Below, piece after piece: positions 1 to 8,264 of a stretch of 64,000 nucleotides of DNA. Position 1 is the first letter of the stretch. Every line of letters begins with the position of its first letter. This stretch comes from Acidobacteriota bacterium (GTDB lineage Bacteria > Acidobacteriota > UBA6911), in the NCBI GenBank assembly GCA_012719455.1, contig JAAYAJ010000065.1:1-64000 (forward strand). The letters are read 5' to 3'. The position numbers and the translations under genes were made by a program. The notes under the pieces were generated by a model, which did no database searches, was not told the origin of the DNA, and saw only the letters and a list, made by a program, of their open reading frames with translations.

Positions 1-917
1 AAAAGCACCAAACAAAAAACCGACGTTTCCAGCATCAACAGGTTCGCGGCAATAATGTCGCGCCGTTGCAGCATCCGCAAAGGATCCCCGATCCTTGGGC
101 CTTCACAGGGCTCTCCCGAGTAGTAGTTCACCCCTCCCAGTTGAACTCCCAACGCACCTGCCACCGCCGCTTCAGACAAGCCCGCGTTCGGACTGTCATG
201 CTTCCTTCCATCGCGCATAATAATGCGGATGGATTGTCGAGGACTGAACCCTGAAACCGCTGCGGCCAATGCAATGATAGGTGCGGTCAAGCGGGCAGGC
301 ACGTAGTTGGCCACATCGTCCAGTCGCGCAGAAGCCCATCCAAACAGCAGATACCGATCATCCTTGTAGCCGAATGTAGAATCCAGCGTATTGATCGCCT
401 TGTACATGATGGCTCCTACAGGGCCCGCCACCGCCGCAAAAAAGATGGGCGCCGTGACACCGTCTACGGTGCTCTCGGCAACACTCTCCACGGTCGCACG
501 TATTACGCCCGGCTCGTCAAGAACCTCGGTGTCGCGGCCTACCAACATGCCGACGCAGCGTCGCGCCCCGGCCAGGTCATCGTTTTTAAGCGCCGCATAT
601 ACGCGGCGGCTGTGCCGCATCAGGTCCCGCGCTGCGAACGACGTATACAACAGCAGCACCGAAACGGCATCACCGGCCGCAGGGTGGAGCCATGCAGCGC
701 ATTTCACCAAAATGAAGGCGCCTAAACCAGCTGCCCCCACTACAAGACAGACAGCCAGAATGCCGGCCAGCCGGGGATCCACGACAAGGCGCCGCAGGGG
801 CTTTTCGCTTAACTGCGCGAAGGCACCGATCAGTCGCACAGGATGGGGGAACCAGCCGGGATCTCCGATTAAAAGATCCAGTGCAAATGCGGCCAGGATC
901 TGGCATTCCAGGCTCAT
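1..917 (-). CDS. cbiB: Adenosylcobinamide-phosphate synthase CbiB (3' end cut by window)
   Basis: Integral membrane enzyme that joins (R)-1-amino-2-propanol O-2-phosphate to adenosylcobyric acid. I translated it by hand from the ATG at 917. It opens [20 protein letters not shown], the usual CbiB start, and later shows [20 protein letters not shown], a [13 protein letters not shown] stretch and a [11 protein letters not shown] loop, with several hydrophobic segments. About 305 codons are visible against roughly 310-330 for the family, so only the last few residues are missing. Its ATG overlaps the TGA of the upstream fused gene in an ATGA junction, which suggests translational coupling. The upstream protein is predicted to make both CbiB substrates. 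Identity is secure; the C-terminus lies outside the window. Confidence 0.93.
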   Translation of the reverse strand, partial: MSLECQILAAFALDLLIGDPGWFPHPVRLIGAFAQLSEKPLRRLVVDPRLAGILAVCLVVGAAGLGAFILVKCAAWLHPAAGDAVSVLLLYTSFAARDLMRHSRRVYAALKNDDLAGARRCVGMLVGRDTEVLDEPGVIRATVESVAESTVDGVTAPIFFAAVAGPVGAIMYKAINTLDSTFGYKDDRYLLFGWASARLDDVANYVPARLTAPIIALAAAVSGFSPRQSIRIIMRDGRKHDSPNAGLSEAAVAGALGVQLGGVNYYSGEPCEGPRIGDPLRMLQRRDIIAANLLMLETSVFCLVL

Positions 918-3451
918 TGCAATCCCATCAAGCGATAAAGCTCATCCATCTGGAGGCTTTTCCTCACAACCTCCGCCAGCCGGTCAAAGGCCGGCTCCAA
1001 ATCGTAAGGGGCACAGACTCTTCCCAAGGGCTCAAGGCCCCGTCTTTCCCTCAGGCGGTCAATAAACCACCGGCGGAACTCATCAGCGTCGAAAATCCCA
1101 TGAAGATAGGTTCCCCATATGCGCCCTTGGCCCATGCCTGCGACAATCCCGTCGGATCGCCTAACCACCGGCTGAAGGTTTTCGCCTCTGCTCTCCCCAT
1201 GATGGATTTCGTAGCCGCGCACCGGCAGTTGCGAATCCAGGTGAGTGCCGTTTGCGCGCATAAGCGTTTCTCCCGCAGCCATGCGCGTAGACAGGGGCAA
1301 CAGGCCCAGTCCCCGCGCGGAGCCTTTTGCCGATTCCACACCGATGGGATCGTTGATTTCAGTTCCCAGCATCTGGTATCCACCGCATATCCCTACAATC
1401 TCGGCGGTTCGGGAACATTCCATAATGACCCGGGCCAGGCCGCTTTGTCGCAGGAACGAGAGATCATCCATTACATTTTTGCTTCCCGGCAGGATGATTG
1501 CATCCGGCGCATCCAGGTCGCCAGGAGAACGCACGATTTGCAGCATGACATCCGGTTCATTCACAAACGCATCGAAATCAGTGAAGTTGGATATGTGTGG
1601 CAGGTCGATGACGGCGATCTCGATCCTGTCCGGGGACGACTTTTCTTTCGCCGCCGTTTGACTCTTGAAGGCGACCGAGTCTTCCTCCGGCAACCCCAGG
1701 GACTGCAAATACGGCACCACTCCCAAAACGGCTCGCCCTGTATGCCTCCGCATGTAGGCCATCGCGTCTTCCAGGAGCGCTTCCCTTCCCCTGAAACGGT
1801 TCACCACAAACCCCGCCACCAGTTTCCGTTCCCACTCTGCAAGCACTTCCATGGTGCCGACAAAAGAAGCGAACACGCCGCCGCGATCGATATCCCCCAC
1901 CAACAATACCGGCGCATTGGCGTAGCGGGCCATATTCATATTCACGATATCGTGACTCTTTAAATTCACCTCCGCCGGGCTGCCGGCCCCTTCCAGCACA
2001 ACCACGTCATACTCTTCCGCAAGTTGATCGTAGGCTTCTTTTGCCGTCTGAAAAGCCGCGGGCTTGTACCGGATGTACTCCTCCACGTTCATATTGCCTA
2101 CAGGCTTGCCCATTACAATTACCTGCGAACCGGTATCCGAATTGGGCTTGAGAAGGATGGGATTCATGCGAACATCCGGATCGATTCGGCCGGCCTGCGC
2201 CTGAACGGCCTGAGCCCGTCCCATTTCCCCGCCATCGCGAGTCACAAATGAATTGAGTGACATGTTTTGCGATTTAAACGGCGCTACGCGGAATCCATCC
2301 TGAAGCAGAATACGGCATAACGCGGCGGTCAATATGCTCTTCCCGGCGCTCGAGCTTGTGCCCTGAAACATGATGGCGGGCTTCCTGGATTTGCGGGCGA
2401 CACGATCCGGTTTTGCCAGCAATTCACAAAGTCGCATATTCTCTTCTTCAGTGCGTACGGCGATCCTGAAGAAGCGCTTATCCAGGCCCTCGAAGCTGCT
2501 GCAATCACGGATTGCAACTCCGTTTGAAAGAAGCCTGGCCGCAAGAGCGGGGGCATCGAGGTCCGGACGGTCGATGCGAACCAGAAGATAGTTGGCGCAG
2601 CCCGGAAAAACCGTCAGATATCCCAGCGCCCGCAATTCTTCCGTTAAATGATCGCGTCGCTGAGTCACATATCGCTGCGTTCGCCGCAGATATTCCCGGT
2701 CATGCAATGCCGCCGTGCCGACCGCCTGGGCCAGGGCATTGACCGGCCATGGCGCTTGCAGTTCACGCAGGCGCTCAACAAGCACGCGATCCGCAATGGC
2801 ACATCCCAGGCGCAGACCGGGCATGGCGAAAATCTTTGTTAGCGACAAGAGCACGATGAGGTTCGCCGGACGGTCCCGGGAAAGGCGGTCGAGGCCCTCT
2901 ACGAAATCCGCAAACGCTTCATCTATGACAAATGTTGCATTGGGATTTTTGACCGCGAGAGCGCGTATGGAATCCGGATCGCACAGCATGCCGGTCGGGT
3001 TATTGGGCTGTCCGATAAAAACCAGCTCACCCCCCTGCAGCATGGCTCCCAGTGAATCCAGGTCCAGGCGAAACTCGTCCTCTTCACGCAGCGGCAAAGT
3101 AAGGATGTGCTTTCCTGCAACCCGGCAGGCTCGAGCATAATCGCCATAGGAAGGAACCGGAATAATCGCATTTCCCCCCAGAATGCGCGGCAATAAATAG
3201 AGAATTTCACTCGACCCGTTGCCGACCATGACTTCGTCCGCTTCCGCCCCATATCTTTCCGCAATCGCGCCTACCAGGGAAAAACTATCGGGGTCGGGAT
3301 AATGTACCAGCGAGCTGATGTGGGAACTGATCAGCGGCCGAAGCCATTCAGGAGGACCCATCGGGTTGATGCTGGCGGATAAATCGAGAATCTGTTCCTC
3401 CGCCCGACCGGCGGCTTTTGCCAGCGCCCGCAAATTACCACCATGTATCAT
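914..3451 (-). CDS. cobD/cobQ: Fused threonine-phosphate decarboxylase (CobD) and cobyric acid synthase (CobQ)
   Basis: One continuous frame carries two complete cobalamin enzymes. The N-terminal ~350 residues are a PLP aminotransferase-fold CobD: it has the [10 protein letters not shown] loop and the Schiff-base lysine in [14 protein letters not shown], near residue 206. It should convert L-threonine phosphate to aminopropanol phosphate. From about residue 357 a full-length CobQ follows (~488 residues): a P-loop-like GTSSSAGKS, then a glutamine amidotransferase domain with the nucleophile in [10 protein letters not shown] and a late [16 protein letters not shown] region. CobQ amidates adenosylcobyrinic diamide to adenosylcobyric acid. 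I chose ATG 3451 because a GGAGG sits 8 nt upstream and the ATG overlaps the preceding TGA. A GTG at 3460 in the same frame would add three residues. The stop overlaps the cbiB start. Confidence 0.93.
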   Translation of the reverse strand: MIHGGNLRALAKAAGRAEEQILDLSASINPMGPPEWLRPLISSHISSLVHYPDPDSFSLVGAIAERYGAEADEVMVGNGSSEILYLLPRILGGNAIIPVPSYGDYARACRVAGKHILTLPLREEDEFRLDLDSLGAMLQGGELVFIGQPNNPTGMLCDPDSIRALAVKNPNATFVIDEAFADFVEGLDRLSRDRPANLIVLLSLTKIFAMPGLRLGCAIADRVLVERLRELQAPWPVNALAQAVGTAALHDREYLRRTQRYVTQRRDHLTEELRALGYLTVFPGCANYLLVRIDRPDLDAPALAARLLSNGVAIRDCSSFEGLDKRFFRIAVRTEEENMRLCELLAKPDRVARKSRKPAIMFQGTSSSAGKSILTAALCRILLQDGFRVAPFKSQNMSLNSFVTRDGGEMGRAQAVQAQAGRIDPDVRMNPILLKPNSDTGSQVIVMGKPVGNMNVEEYIRYKPAAFQTAKEAYDQLAEEYDVVVLEGAGSPAEVNLKSHDIVNMNMARYANAPVLLVGDIDRGGVFASFVGTMEVLAEWERKLVAGFVVNRFRGREALLEDAMAYMRRHTGRAVLGVVPYLQSLGLPEEDSVAFKSQTAAKEKSSPDRIEIAVIDLPHISNFTDFDAFVNEPDVMLQIVRSPGDLDAPDAIILPGSKNVMDDLSFLRQSGLARVIMECSRTAEIVGICGGYQMLGTEINDPIGVESAKGSARGLGLLPLSTRMAAGETLMRANGTHLDSQLPVRGYEIHHGESRGENLQPVVRRSDGIVAGMGQGRIWGTYLHGIFDADEFRRWFIDRLRERRGLEPLGRVCAPYDLEPAFDRLAEVVRKSLQMDELYRLMGLQ

Positions 3452-3657
3452 TGTGGGCACCTCCGGGCCGCAACAATGCTTGCAGTGAGTGGGGAGAATA
3501 ACCGTCTGAAGCCCCGATCAACCAGCGCGGACATCGCGCCCGTGACCAGTCCGATGGCGGGAAGAAAATCCACGCCTTTACCCGACTCCTCTTCTCCATA
3601 CGAGGTTTTGGAGGCAAGCGGGAAAACAGTCAAACAAGCTGCCGCAAATGAGCTCAT
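3448..3657 (-). pseudogene. cobS: Truncated adenosylcobinamide-GDP ribazoletransferase (CobS remnant)
   Basis: A 69-residue frame between cobU and the cobD-cobQ fusion, the usual place for cobS. It starts MSSFAAACLTVFPLAS and continues with GKGVDFLPAIGLVTGA and a second hydrophobic stretch ending SIVAA. This follows the N-terminal pattern of CobS (LxFLTRxP, then FPLVGLxxG). The family is about 250 residues with several membrane helices and an aspartate-rich HLDGLADT-type active site; none of that is present. After SIVAA come only RRCPQ and a TGA that overlaps the next start, and these last codons also carry the Shine-Dalgarno of cobD. An internal deletion that kept the junction is the simplest reading. 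A chance small ORF is the alternative. Confidence 0.6.
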
Positions 3658-3688
3658 GGCATCCCTTTGTTGGCAATCTGCGGATTCG

Positions 3689-4240
3689 TCATACAACAAT
3701 TCCGGTTTTAAGCTCCAGCGGCTGTCCCGAGACAAGAAAGATGACTCGATGGCTGGCTTCCGCCATGATCTGATTGCATCGTCCGACAAGATCGCGATAC
3801 AGGCGCCCAACCGGATTTTCAGGGACAAGTCCCATCCCGATCTCATTGGTTACGAAAACAACGGTTCCGTTGCACGTACCACAGGCCTCGATCACCTGTT
3901 GGCATCGATCTGCAATATCGTTCTCAGACAGGGTCACGTTTGCTTTTTCCGCCTCGTACATCAGGTTGTTAATCCAGAGAGTGAGGCAGTCCACTATCAT
4001 CACATTTGCACCGGGATCGCGGCTTATCGCTCCCCGAAGATCCACGGGCTCTTCTATCGTTGCCCAATCGCGCAGGCGCCGGGCATCCCGGTGACGCCGG
4101 ATGCGTTCGCGCATTTCATCGTCAATTGGAAGGCCGGTCGCTATGAACGTCCGGGGGCCGGGCATAGATTCCGCCAGTTTCTGTGAATATGCACTTTTGC
4201 CGCTGCGACTGCCGCCCGTTACAAAGATGATCTGGCTCAA
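3689..4240 (-). CDS. cobU: Adenosylcobinamide kinase / adenosylcobinamide-phosphate guanylyltransferase CobU
   Basis: Bifunctional cytosolic enzyme that phosphorylates adenosylcobinamide and then transfers GMP to it, preparing the nucleotide-loop step. The 183-residue protein begins MSQIIFVTGGSRSGKS with the Walker A at residues 9-16. It contains FIATGLPIDDEMRERIRRH, the DCLTLWINNL segment and VTNEIGMGLVP, all standard for CobU/CobP, and has the family length. The start is TTG at 4240, chosen because a strong GGGAGGG lies about 9 nt upstream and the P-loop begins right after it. The next gene downstream is the cobS remnant. The enzyme looks intact, but its product would need CobS and CobT from elsewhere in the genome. 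Confidence 0.95.
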   Translation of the reverse strand: MSQIIFVTGGSRSGKSAYSQKLAESMPGPRTFIATGLPIDDEMRERIRRHRDARRLRDWATIEEPVDLRGAISRDPGANVMIVDCLTLWINNLMYEAEKANVTLSENDIADRCQQVIEACGTCNGTVVFVTNEIGMGLVPENPVGRLYRDLVGRCNQIMAEASHRVIFLVSGQPLELKTGIVV

Positions 4241-4280
4241 GGTGCGAAACCCTCCCTCTGGCAGTGTTGGTCGAGTCCAG

Positions 4281-4706
4281 TTAAAACGCCGGTTTCATCA
4301 AACAGGTCCAGTGTGGCTTGGGAGAAAAATCCGCCCATTTTACGACACACGAATCCGATTCCCGAATTACGCCGGGCGTCATTCCTTTCCGGTGACCGAA
4401 ACTTGTTTCACGAAGATCCGAATTGGCTTCAATCTCAGGCGGATCGGCGATACGGCGGGTTTCCGGACTGCAAAAACCGCATTCGGGTTTATATTTGAGA
4501 GTGGCCGCTAAGGCTTTAGCCTGGCTGCATCCATGAGCGTCGTGGGCAACATCCTTAACACCCTGGAATCGACCTGGTTCGATTGCTGCAGACTTGGCAT
4601 GTCCAAGAAGTAACAGGCGTTTCACTTTATCGACGCTTTGAGGACTGCGCCTGACAAAGACATCGGGGTCCTGTTTCCCGATCGCCGGGCTATGGCGAAG
4701 CCTCAA
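4281..4706 (-). CDS. Unassigned ORF between B12 riboswitch and cobU
   Basis: An open frame of 141 codons lies directly downstream of the riboswitch and about 40 nt before cobU, so it is co-directional with the cob genes. I do not recognise it. It starts with TTG and only a weakly placed AAGG upstream. Visible features are a CGFC motif near residue 77 and a hydrophilic, mixed-charge composition; no signal peptide or membrane helix. Codon third positions do not show the G/C preference of real genes elsewhere in the window. It may be a decayed gene, or the frame may be fortuitous within a long leader. One part (about 4455-4520) resembles the 3' core of a cobalamin riboswitch, which argues against coding. 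Low confidence. Confidence 0.25.
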   Translation of the reverse strand: MRLRHSPAIGKQDPDVFVRRSPQSVDKVKRLLLLGHAKSAAIEPGRFQGVKDVAHDAHGCSQAKALAATLKYKPECGFCSPETRRIADPPEIEANSDLRETSFGHRKGMTPGVIRESDSCVVKWADFSPKPHWTCLMKPAF

Positions 4707-4775
4707 CCTTATTTATTGCGAACAAGTTTTTTCGGCCGTTTCTCCTAACGGAGAACAGACCGTATTGAGTGCATC

Positions 4776-4946
4776 GCAGCAGGTATCCTGACTTCGGGCA
4801 TCAAGTCTACCGCCTTGCCTTCCCCATGCGTTGTGAAGCCCAGCAGAGTGGCTGATAAGGTTTCGTAGCCCGTTACAGTGGCGCAACCGTTCCCGATTTC
4901 AACGGGATTCCCTGTTTTGCGACACAGAATCCAAGCTCCACACAGA
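4776..4946 (-). ncRNA. Adenosylcobalamin (B12) riboswitch of the cob operon
   Basis: Read on the minus strand, the conserved core appears in order: CAGGGAATC, a GTTGAAATCGGGAACGG arm, GCGCCACTGTAACGG, a second CAGCCACT, GGGGAAGGCAAGG, and finally the B12 box AAGTCAGGATACCTGC (plus positions about 4778-4794). This order matches the cobalamin riboswitch class. A 6-bp hairpin (TTCTCC-GTTA-GGAGAA) follows at about 4735-4752 and may be part of the expression platform. It precedes the ORF at 4706 and cobU, so it should repress the cob genes when adenosylcobalamin is plentiful. Confidence 0.9.
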
Positions 4947-5342
4947 GAGACTTGAATTCAATAAATATGGATTCTCCCCTTTCGGAAGAATCATGCGGCA
5001 TTGTGCACGCAATGATTCCAACGTGTCAACATGGAAAAATGGAGAGGAATTCGGTCCGGCTGAATCATGAATATCCGCCGCCCCGGCAGGCAGCTTTCTT
5101 GTACGGCCTGGCGCCAGGATCCGTGGTCGATCCACCGGTTTCATTCGAGCAATCCTGCGTTTCACCCGTTCCTCATCGATTTCCGCTTCAACATCTACAT
5201 AAGTCCTGGGAGATCATCACTATCGTGCACCTTGAAATGATAACAGCGCCTGTTTCAGCATCCGACCACCCCCATAAAACCAGGTGCGAATAGACAAAAC
5301 CAATGTTGTGGGCTATTTTGAAGGGCATCTTGCGGAGTTGCG
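4947..5342. other. Divergent intergenic region between cob operon and precorrin-2 dehydrogenase gene
   Basis: About 400 bp with no convincing coding sequence. Apart from the minus-strand promoter I see no tRNA, riboswitch core or strong terminator. Short frames here lack ribosome sites and recognisable protein features. Confidence 0.6.
5000..5029 (-). promoter_or_regulatory. Candidate sigma70-type promoter for the cob riboswitch transcript
   Basis: On the minus strand a perfect TTGACA (plus 5024-5029) is followed after 18 nt by CACAAT (plus 5000-5005). Transcription would start near 4993, about 45 nt before the riboswitch core. An interrupted inverted repeat AATCAT...ATGATT overlaps the -10 and could be an operator. 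The -10 is imperfect. Confidence 0.45.
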
Positions 5343-5801
5343 ATGAAATCATTCATGCCCGTGTCCATCGAAGTTTCGAAAGCCAGAATCGTGATCATCG
5401 GCGGAGGCAAAGTAGCGCATAGAAAACTCCGCACGATCGTGCAATATGCCAACGATATCCATGTATATGCCCCGGAAATCCTGCCGGAAATAAAGCTGCT
5501 GCCTGTCTCCTGGACGGAATGCCCATACAGTGATGATTTGCTCACGGAAGCATCACTGGTTTATGCATGCACGAATGATTCCGACCTCAATCGTCGCATT
5601 TGCCAAAACGGGAAAAACATGGGGGCCTTGGTCAGTTCGGCATCCGATTCGGGGGATTGCGACTTCCTTTCTCCGGCCATCTTTCAACATGAAAACATGT
5701 CCGTCGCCGTAAGCTCCAATGGACGACAAGTAAGAAACTCGATAATCTGGCGTGATGCCATCCGGGCATTTATTCTCGAGGACCTTATCCACAGACGCTA
5801 G
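5343..5801 (+). CDS. Precorrin-2 dehydrogenase / sirohydrochlorin ferrochelatase-like protein (SirC/Met8/CysG N-domain), short form
   Basis: NAD-dependent enzyme of the siroheme/corrin branch that oxidises precorrin-2 to sirohydrochlorin. The 152-residue protein shows the Rossmann motif VIIGGGKVAHRKLR near residues 16-30, the YACTNDSDLNRRIC segment and a CDFLSPAIF stretch, all typical. The end is short: family members are usually 200 residues or more, with a helical C-terminal dimer domain that is largely missing here, so ferrochelatase activity is doubtful. The ATG has a GGAG 8 nt upstream. It diverges from the cob operon. Linkage to cobalamin genes fits a role in sirohydrochlorin supply. 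Confidence 0.85.
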   Translation: MKSFMPVSIEVSKARIVIIGGGKVAHRKLRTIVQYANDIHVYAPEILPEIKLLPVSWTECPYSDDLLTEASLVYACTNDSDLNRRICQNGKNMGALVSSASDSGDCDFLSPAIFQHENMSVAVSSNGRQVRNSIIWRDAIRAFILEDLIHRR

Positions 5802-6078
5802 CGTACATTTTTAAAGCCCGACGCGCCCCTAATTGGCGCCCGGGATTGACGCCATCCCAATGATTTCCGGAAATTGACCCTGCCTGCTGCAGAGCTGATT
5901 CCCCAGCCCGCTCCCCGGAGCGAGTGGGAACGGAAGCATCAAGGCGGGAAAACCAGCCGCCGTTTCCGTTTGGGTGCCGACGTCCCCCTCCCCGCCGCAG
6001 ACCATCCTCATTCTGTCGGTTACAAAAGCCCAATCCCGATTACGGGAAATATCTCGACCGGGGATCGACGGCCCCGGT

Positions 6079-6360
6079 TCAGCCGACAGGCTGGATGACG
6101 ACGGTTTTGCCCCTGAGATCGAGCTGGGAAGGATCTATGGTCATGCAGGCGCCGCCCCCTTCGGCATCAAACCACATCTGGGGCGCCATGCAGTCGCAAT
6201 GGCCGCATACGGCCCTGGCCTGTTCGGGGCTGAGCCGCACCTGGATGAGCTGGCACTGGATGTAGTGGATGTCTTCTTCGGCCACTTCCAGCACAAGCCT
6301 TTTCGGGGTGTGACCGCAGCGGACGGTCACCTTTTTCATGTTGCTTGGCGCTTCTACCAT
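6079..6360 (-). CDS. Small cysteine-rich protein of unknown function, last gene of the molybdenum hydroxylase cluster
   Basis: A 93-residue soluble protein that I do not recognise. Six cysteines stand out: RCGH near residue 15, IQCQ near 36, a dense CGHCDC near 52-57 and GACM near 72. This pattern suggests metal or iron-sulfur binding, or persulfide handling, but no family is assigned. The ATG at 6360 overlaps the TAG of the NifU-like gene, so the two are probably translationally coupled; an internal ATG at 6339 (MKKVTVRCGH) is a good alternative start. Genomic order hydroxylase, desulfurase, scaffold, this protein suggests a part in cofactor maturation, which is inference. Confidence 0.75.
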   Translation of the reverse strand: MVEAPSNMKKVTVRCGHTPKRLVLEVAEEDIHYIQCQLIQVRLSPEQARAVCGHCDCMAPQMWFDAEGGGACMTIDPSQLDLRGKTVVIQPVG

Positions 6361-6782
6361 TGGATGTTTTCAGCGGCGGGATTCCCGGATTCCTTGTTCC
6401 GGTAGCGCGCCACCGCTTCATGCAGCATTTCGATCAGGCCCCGGACCTTCAGTTTCAGCTCGTCGTCATCGCATCCGATTTCCCGGTAAAACCTGTCTTC
6501 GCCGATGGCAAGGGCTTCGTCCAGCGTCTTCCCTCTCGCCAGGTCGCATAGGACTTCGACCCCCACGTTGGCCGTGGGCTCGCAGGAACAGAGATAACGG
6601 ATATCGACGATGGTATCGTCTTCGATATCAAGGTAGATCTGCATGTAATTGCCGGAATTGCCGCAATGGACCATCTTCTCACCGATGGCCTCCACGAACA
6701 CCGAGGCGTTTTCTATCTCCCCGGAGTTCCCGAAATCGGCTTTCAGCAGCCGGCGGTAGTACTGGATGATGGCCTTGTTCAC
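6354..6782 (-). CDS. NifU N-terminal/IscU-like iron-sulfur scaffold protein, third ligand missing
   Basis: 142 residues with the IscU/NifU-N fold pattern: HCGNSGNYMQIYLDI (Cys 40), YLCSCEPTANVG (Cys 65 and 67), then CDLARGKTLDEAL and a helical C-terminus. IscU coordinates a cluster with three cysteines and an aspartate. The first two positions match here, but the usual third cysteine in the last helix falls where the sequence reads LKVRGLIEML, with no cysteine. Cys 79 or Cys 104 might substitute. The start is GTG at 6782, 21 nt after the cysteine desulfurase stop. Its pairing with the desulfurase suggests it accepts sulfur or builds a cluster, perhaps for the hydroxylase upstream. Confidence 0.85.
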   Translation of the reverse strand: MNKAIIQYYRRLLKADFGNSGEIENASVFVEAIGEKMVHCGNSGNYMQIYLDIEDDTIVDIRYLCSCEPTANVGVEVLCDLARGKTLDEALAIGEDRFYREIGCDDDELKLKVRGLIEMLHEAVARYRNKESGNPAAENIQW

Positions 6783-6803
6783 GGCTTGCTTCTGATCGCC
6801 CCG

Positions 6804-8141
6804 TTAAATATAGCAGCGCTCGGTGAAAATCTCGTCGAGGGTTTCGACAAACGCCCGGCACTCTTCGATCGTGTTGTAGAAGTAGAATGACGCCCGGTAG
6901 ATCATGCGATGTTCCTTGTGCGACCTCGGACGGATCCACCCTTGTCCGTACCGCGCATTGAAATAGGAATGCACGCAGAAAACACCGTCGCGGATCATGA
7001 TGTTGTTCTTCCGGTCGAGCTCCGTCGCTATGCCGGTCGAGTTCGGTCGGTGGACCTCGAACGACAGGACGCCGCTTCTCTTTGCCGGGTCCGCCGGCCC
7101 GAAAATCCGGAACCAGCCCAGGTCCCCGTAACGGTCCAGGAGTTCCCCGGTCAGGAAGTCGTTCAACCGGCGCTCGTGCGCCGCGATGCGGTCCAGGCCG
7201 ATTTCACCGAGATAACGGACCGTTGCGCCCGCCGCGACCTCGGCCGAATAATTGGGAATGCCGGCTTCGAAGCCGTCCGGCGCGCCCAGGAGCGAGTAGG
7301 CGTCGTAGGTGGCGTCTTCCACGGTGCCGCCCCCCACGATTGCCGGCTCAAGCCGGTCGGCGCTGCCCGACGCGGCCTTGTCGAGCAGTTCGGCCTTGGC
7401 GTAGAGCACCCCGAGGCCGCGGGGGCCGCACATCTTGTGCAGTGAAAAGGCCAGGAAATCGGCGTCGAGATCCTGGACATCCACGGCCTGGTGGGGGACG
7501 GTCTGAGCGGCGTCAAGCAGCACCCGCGCCCCGTATTGATGCGCCAGCCGGATGATTTCGGCCGCCGGGATCGTGTAGCCGGTCATGTTGGAAGTGTAAG
7601 CCATGCTGACCAGGCGCACCTTGCCGCCTTTCAGTTTCTGTTCGTATAGATCGATATCGAATTCCTCGGCGGCGTTCATGGGGACATGATCCACCCGGAG
7701 CCGCCCGGCGTTTTGCAGTCGCAGCCATGGAATGAGGTTCGAATTGTGTTCCCGGTCGGTGAGCAGCACCGTGTCTCCCGGCCGGAAATTGAAGCCGAGA
7801 GCGACGGCGTTGATGGCATGCGTGGTGTTGAGTGTGAACAGGATCTCTTTTTCGGATCGGGCGTTGAGGAAATCGGCAATCAGCCGGCGCGAACCTTTCC
7901 CGCCCATTGTGCCGTCGGCTTCGACGCGCCGCGTGACTTCGCCCGCAAACCAATGGTGGCTCCTCCTCCCGCCGCATCCCGGGAAATCGGTGTAGTACTC
8001 CGTCATCGCGTCGATGACGGGCTGCGGCGTGAGCGTTGTGCAGGCGTTGTCCAAGTAGATGGGCCCCTTGCCGTCACGCTTGCGGCGGAGCGAAGGAAAG
8101 TCGTTTCTATATGCATCGGGCGAGAAGGCGCTGTCTTTCAT
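6804..8141 (-). CDS. SufS/CsdA-like cysteine desulfurase (class V aminotransferase fold)
   Basis: PLP enzyme that takes sulfur from cysteine as a protein persulfide. The 445-residue form shows IYLDNACTTLTP near the start, TDREHNSNLIPW, LLDAAQTVPH with the cofactor Asp near 210, and the Schiff-base lysine in SLHKMCGPRGLG at residue 236. A cysteine in RDGVFCVHSYFN is in the region of the catalytic cysteine loop. ATG 8141 was chosen because AGGA lies 8 nt upstream; a start at 8201 would add 20 residues without a ribosome site. It follows the molybdenum hydroxylase by 123 nt and precedes the NifU-like gene by 21 nt. Xanthine-oxidase-family enzymes need a terminal sulfur on molybdenum, in Rhodobacter supplied by a NifS-type desulfurase, so a dedicated role is plausible. 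Confidence 0.92.
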   Translation of the reverse strand: MKDSAFSPDAYRNDFPSLRRKRDGKGPIYLDNACTTLTPQPVIDAMTEYYTDFPGCGGRRSHHWFAGEVTRRVEADGTMGGKGSRRLIADFLNARSEKEILFTLNTTHAINAVALGFNFRPGDTVLLTDREHNSNLIPWLRLQNAGRLRVDHVPMNAAEEFDIDLYEQKLKGGKVRLVSMAYTSNMTGYTIPAAEIIRLAHQYGARVLLDAAQTVPHQAVDVQDLDADFLAFSLHKMCGPRGLGVLYAKAELLDKAASGSADRLEPAIVGGGTVEDATYDAYSLLGAPDGFEAGIPNYSAEVAAGATVRYLGEIGLDRIAAHERRLNDFLTGELLDRYGDLGWFRIFGPADPAKRSGVLSFEVHRPNSTGIATELDRKNNIMIRDGVFCVHSYFNARYGQGWIRPRSHKEHRMIYRASFYFYNTIEECRAFVETLDEIFTERCYI

Positions 8142-8264
8142 TTTGCGGTTCCTACGTTGGAATCGGGAAAACGGCGAACGATCTCCATTATCAAGCAACA
8201 ATCATAAACCGGCAAGCCCTCGGCTGCAGCCGAAGACTTGCCGGTTTGGTTTGCTCAAACGCGG

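Noticed and set aside
3448..3460. Reading the TGA that ends the cobS remnant as selenocysteine, since selA is present
   Set aside because: The frame after the TGA meets another stop within a few codons and shows no CobS similarity; no SECIS-like hairpin was evident.
4952..5293. A 113-codon plus-strand frame upstream of the precorrin-2 dehydrogenase gene
   Set aside because: No ribosome site or recognisable feature, and it overlaps the minus-strand promoter region.
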